In this document: positions 61,626 through 64,000 of the stretch, one piece after another
How the letters are laid out: the number at the start of each line of letters is the position of its first letter
Position numbering within the stretch: the stretch's first letter is position 1
Source: Flavobacterium tegetincola DSM 22377
GTDB taxonomy: Bacteria; Bacteroidota; Bacteroidia; Flavobacteriales; Flavobacteriaceae
Length of the DNA: 64,000 nucleotides
Assembly: GCF_000425485.1 (NCBI RefSeq)
Contig: NZ_AUDN01000021.1
Location: forward strand, 1 to 64,000
Direction: 5' to 3'
Program-made: the position numbers and the translations under genes
The notes under the pieces: model-generated
Seen by the model: only the letters and a program-made list of their open reading frames with translations
What the model was told of the DNA's origin: nothing
Databases searched by the model: none

Positions 61626-62816
61626 ATGACTATTGTTGAAAATGCAGAAAAATTTGTAAATCAATTATTCAAAGATAATTTATCTTTGGATTATATCTAC
61701 CATAACTTTAATCATACTTTAGGTGTGGTGCAAAATACACGCTTACTTCTTAAAGCTGAAGGAATAAGTGATGATGATGCGGAAGTATTGCTTCTTGCTG
61801 CATGGTTTCATGACACCGGATACATCAAAGGTTTTGAAAATCATGAAGAAGTGAGTATTAAAATTGCACGCGATTTTCTCGAAGAACATAATTACGACTC
61901 GTCCAAAATTAGCATAATAAGTCAACTTATTCAAAAGACAAAAATTGACGAAATTCCTGTAACTCAATTAGAAAAAATAATTCGCGATGCAGATTGGTCG
62001 CATTTTGGCAACCCCAATTACTTTCAATTCTGCAACTTATTGCGTTATGAATTTAGCTTGACGAGAAAAATGAAGTTCAGTGATTTAGAATGGTCCACTG
62101 AAAATCAGAAAGTTTTTAACAATGTCCATGTGTTTTATACCGCTTATGCGAAAGCCAACTGGCAACCTATCAAGGATGCAAATGCTAAAATACTTAAAGA
62201 CAAAATTGAAACATTAGCCAAAAAAGCCAAAGCGAAGAAAAAGCCAAAGGATTTACTGACAAAGAAGAAATTAGCAAAAATTGATTCTCCAGAACGTGGT
62301 ATTGAAACAATGTTTCGGGTAACGCTTAACAATCACACGCAATTGAGTCAAATTGCCGATAGTAAAGCCAATATTTTACTTTCCGTAAATGCGATTATCA
62401 TTTCCATTGCCTTATCGACTTTGATTCCAAAATTAGACAGCCCGAGTAACTCGCATTTGATAGTTCCCACTTTTATAATGCTTTTCTTCAGTGTATTGTC
62501 TATTATTTTTGCGATTTTATCCACAAGACCCAAAATTAGTGGAGGTTCTTTTACCCGAAAACAAATTGAAAACAAAGAAGTTAACCTCTTGTTTTTTGGA
62601 AATTTCTACAAAATGCCTCTAGAAGAATACACTTGGGCAATGAAAGAAATGATGAAAGATGGTGAATATCTTTACGACACAATGATTAAAGATTTGTATT
62701 TCTTGGGATTGGTCTTAAACCGAAAATATAAATTACTTCGAATTACTTATACCGTTTTCATGATTGGAATTCTAATTTCAGTTGCTGCTTTTGTGTATGC
62801 TTTCAAGAGTTTGTAG
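61626..62816 (+). CDS. HD phosphohydrolase fused to a Pycsar-effector-type membrane domain
   Basis: A 396-residue protein. The N-terminal HD domain (about 20-190) has metal residues His30 in YHNFNHTLGVV, His62-Asp63 in AAWFHDTGYIKG, and the Asp of IIRDADWSHFG (about 121-123). A Lys-rich linker (about 196-218) leads to a C-terminal domain (about 230-396) with the motif NHTQLSQIADSKANILLSVN and three helices (about 250-270, 280-302, 370-394). This motif and topology match the PycTM domain (DUF5706) of Pycsar effectors, which sense cyclic pyrimidine nucleotides and disrupt the membrane. No cyclase gene is adjacent. A housekeeping role, in which the HD part hydrolyses the ligand, is possible. Confidence 0.88.
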   Translation: MTIVENAEKFVNQLFKDNLSLDYIYHNFNHTLGVVQNTRLLLKAEGISDDDAEVLLLAAWFHDTGYIKGFENHEEVSIKIARDFLEEHNYDSSKISIISQLIQKTKIDEIPVTQLEKIIRDADWSHFGNPNYFQFCNLLRYEFSLTRKMKFSDLEWSTENQKVFNNVHVFYTAYAKANWQPIKDANAKILKDKIETLAKKAKAKKKPKDLLTKKKLAKIDSPERGIETMFRVTLNNHTQLSQIADSKANILLSVNAIIISIALSTLIPKLDSPSNSHLIVPTFIMLFFSVLSIIFAILSTRPKISGGSFTRKQIENKEVNLLFFGNFYKMPLEEYTWAMKEMMKDGEYLYDTMIKDLYFLGLVLNRKYKLLRITYTVFMIGILISVAAFVYAFKSL

Positions 62817-62830
62817 TCTACATTTTCTAA

Positions 62831-64000
62831 TTACACATACGATTCCAACAGTTGATTGTAGGATAAATCATTTCTGTTTTTTTGATAATTGACGGCAACT
62901 CGAATTGCTTTCAAACCTGTAACACCTTGAAGGTCTTCCACATCAAATTCTTCAATATCTTGATTTAAAAACCCTTGGTTTTGCAGAAAATGGATGTAGT
63001 TCTTATATTCAAAAGCTTCTTCTTTTTGAGAATACACAATAACAAGATGTCCACATTTAGTAATTCGTTCCGTTGTTCCTTTGATATTTGCTTTGTCGAT
63101 TCTTTTTTTAACTACTTCATATCTTGCATTATAAGTGCCATCAACATCAAAATGTTTTTCGTCCATTCTGAAACGTATCGAAATAGGTGCGTTAAAAACT
63201 AAAATGAGTGAAGTAACATCTAAACTGTAGGGAAGCTCTTTTCGAAGGTAAAAATATTCATGTTCCATCTCACACATTACATAAAGCTGCCACAACCTCA
63301 ACTGCTGTAAATAAATAGATTTGTATGGGATTTTAGGATTTATAGACGCACCAATGTATAGATTATGTTCTACGCCATCTGTCTTAAAACGTTCATAATA
63401 ATGGGGAAATAAGGCTTGCACTTTCTCTTGTTCTGTATCCATTATAGCCGCTAATTTTTTATTAATTAACGAAAGTGTATAGTCATAATCTTTTCTACAA
63501 TTATAAACCAACTTGGTTTGCGGATTCAATTTTTCATAATAATTGGAAACCCATTGCGCAACTTCTGAAGCAGAATTTCGGAGCTGTTCCAATAAAGGAT
63601 GGCACTCATTTAGGATAAAGGTATGAATCAACACTTCTGAATCAGCCTGCAAAGTATTGTTTAAGTTGTTTTTAAAATTTTGCAATTCAAATACATTTGC
63701 TGCTATAATTCCTGTCGAATTAGTCAGAGAAATTTTCTCAAATAGAGCAATAAGCAAGTCGATTTGTGTTTCCAAATCATCTAAAATAGCTTGATTTCTG
63801 TATTTAGATGAATCTTTAACATCAATTTGACCGTACAAAGGCCAAACATCTTCAAAAACAATTTCCTTGTAAGGTAAATCACGTTTATTTTTATCGGTAA
63901 TATGTGAGGCCACTTCCTCTTTAAATTTCCAATACACACTGGGATGAATGGCGGTATATTCTTTTTGAATAACTGCCTCAATTTCCAACTCAATATCATT
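62831..64000 (-). CDS. GAF-domain protein, C-terminal part (runs off right edge)
   Basis: About 390 residues of an open frame with no start inside the window other than a TTG near the edge, so the N terminus lies beyond 64000. Landmarks TAIHPSVYWKFKEEVA, VFEDVWPLYGQIDVKDSSKY, ALFPHYYERFKTDGVEHNLY, RFRMDEKHFDVDGTYNARYE and LQGVTGLKAIRVAVNY match the C-terminal half of ~790-residue Flavobacteriaceae proteins whose N-terminal half contains a GAF domain. No catalytic motif is visible in this half. The function is unknown. Confidence 0.8.
   Translation of the reverse strand, partial: NDIELEIEAVIQKEYTAIHPSVYWKFKEEVASHITDKNKRDLPYKEIVFEDVWPLYGQIDVKDSSKYRNQAILDDLETQIDLLIALFEKISLTNSTGIIAANVFELQNFKNNLNNTLQADSEVLIHTFILNECHPLLEQLRNSASEVAQWVSNYYEKLNPQTKLVYNCRKDYDYTLSLINKKLAAIMDTEQEKVQALFPHYYERFKTDGVEHNLYIGASINPKIPYKSIYLQQLRLWQLYVMCEMEHEYFYLRKELPYSLDVTSLILVFNAPISIRFRMDEKHFDVDGTYNARYEVVKKRIDKANIKGTTERITKCGHLVIVYSQKEEAFEYKNYIHFLQNQGFLNQDIEEFDVEDLQGVTGLKAIRVAVNYQKNRNDLSYNQLLESYV

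Noticed and set aside
61626-62816. A complete Pycsar anti-phage system
   Set aside because: Only the effector-like membrane domain is present; the neighbouring genes (metallophosphoesterase lipoprotein, GAF-domain protein) are not cyclases.
1-64000. CRISPR arrays, prophage modules or restriction-modification genes
   Set aside because: No series of spaced direct repeats, no cas, phage structural, methylase or restriction genes were found.

Overview
The window looks like chromosome of a Flavobacterium-like member of the Bacteroidota (Flavobacteriaceae). Support: low G+C; start codons without Shine-Dalgarno leaders; promoters of the TAnnTTTG type; type IX secretion (T9SS) sorting tails; a SusC/RagA-type plug domain; a Rho factor with a large acidic/Asn insertion; the futalosine-independent menaquinone genes menA, menB, menC and menD; an S46 dipeptidyl-peptidase; a CcsBA fusion; and lineage families such as DUF2520, DUF4293 and VF530. 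Most of the window is ordinary core genome. The accessory signals lie at the left edge and at about 16.1-18.7 kb.

Layout. 1-470: the end of an IS3-family element (minus strand, cut by the window edge) and a tRNA 3'-half fragment that looks like an integration scar. 676-5883: a minus-strand block with an ABC exporter (ATPase, permease with a His-rich loop, DUF3299-like partner), a YjjG-type HAD phosphatase and two tandem secreted paralogs. 5966-9410: radC, a DUF1287 protein, mpl and a TPR protein. 9588-16079: a 2163-residue alpha-2-macroglobulin-like protein carrying a SusC-type plug domain at the bait-region position. 16078-18944: a two-gene insertion (lipoprotein plus four-helix membrane protein) bounded by two copies of the S46 peptidase 3' end. 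The lipoprotein start is controlled by a (GAAA)7 tract and is out of frame in this sequence. 18708-27483: S46 peptidase, menC, a TPR protein, a metallo-beta-lactamase-fold hydrolase, menA and a bacterial PH-domain pair.

27870-36672: a patatin/outer-membrane-barrel fusion, a YafQ-type toxin-antitoxin pair, menB, a C1 peptidase, a CvfB-like RNA-binding protein, menD and an acetyltransferase. 36812-44123: an exported glutathione peroxidase-like lipoprotein divergent from an ECF sigma/anti-sigma pair, then CcsBA flanked by inverted copies of a GC-rich dispersed repeat, then DUF2520 and KdsC-like genes. 44422-56780: an RsmB-type methyltransferase, two T9SS-secreted endonuclease I paralogs, rho, DUF4293, smpB, VF530, a small lipoprotein, an aldose epimerase, obg, a CNNM/CBS protein, adk and hpt. 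56977-64000: a beta-propeller-like lipoprotein, a very large metallophosphoesterase/barrel lipoprotein with a kinase-like middle, an HD-domain protein fused to a Pycsar-effector-type membrane domain, and the C-terminal part of a GAF-domain protein cut by the window edge.

The genes most worth follow-up are the phase-variable cassette at 16.4-18.6 kb, the macroglobulin-plug fusion, the HD-PycTM fusion and the metallophosphoesterase/kinase-like/barrel protein. No CRISPR array, complete prophage, rRNA operon or complete tRNA gene was seen.
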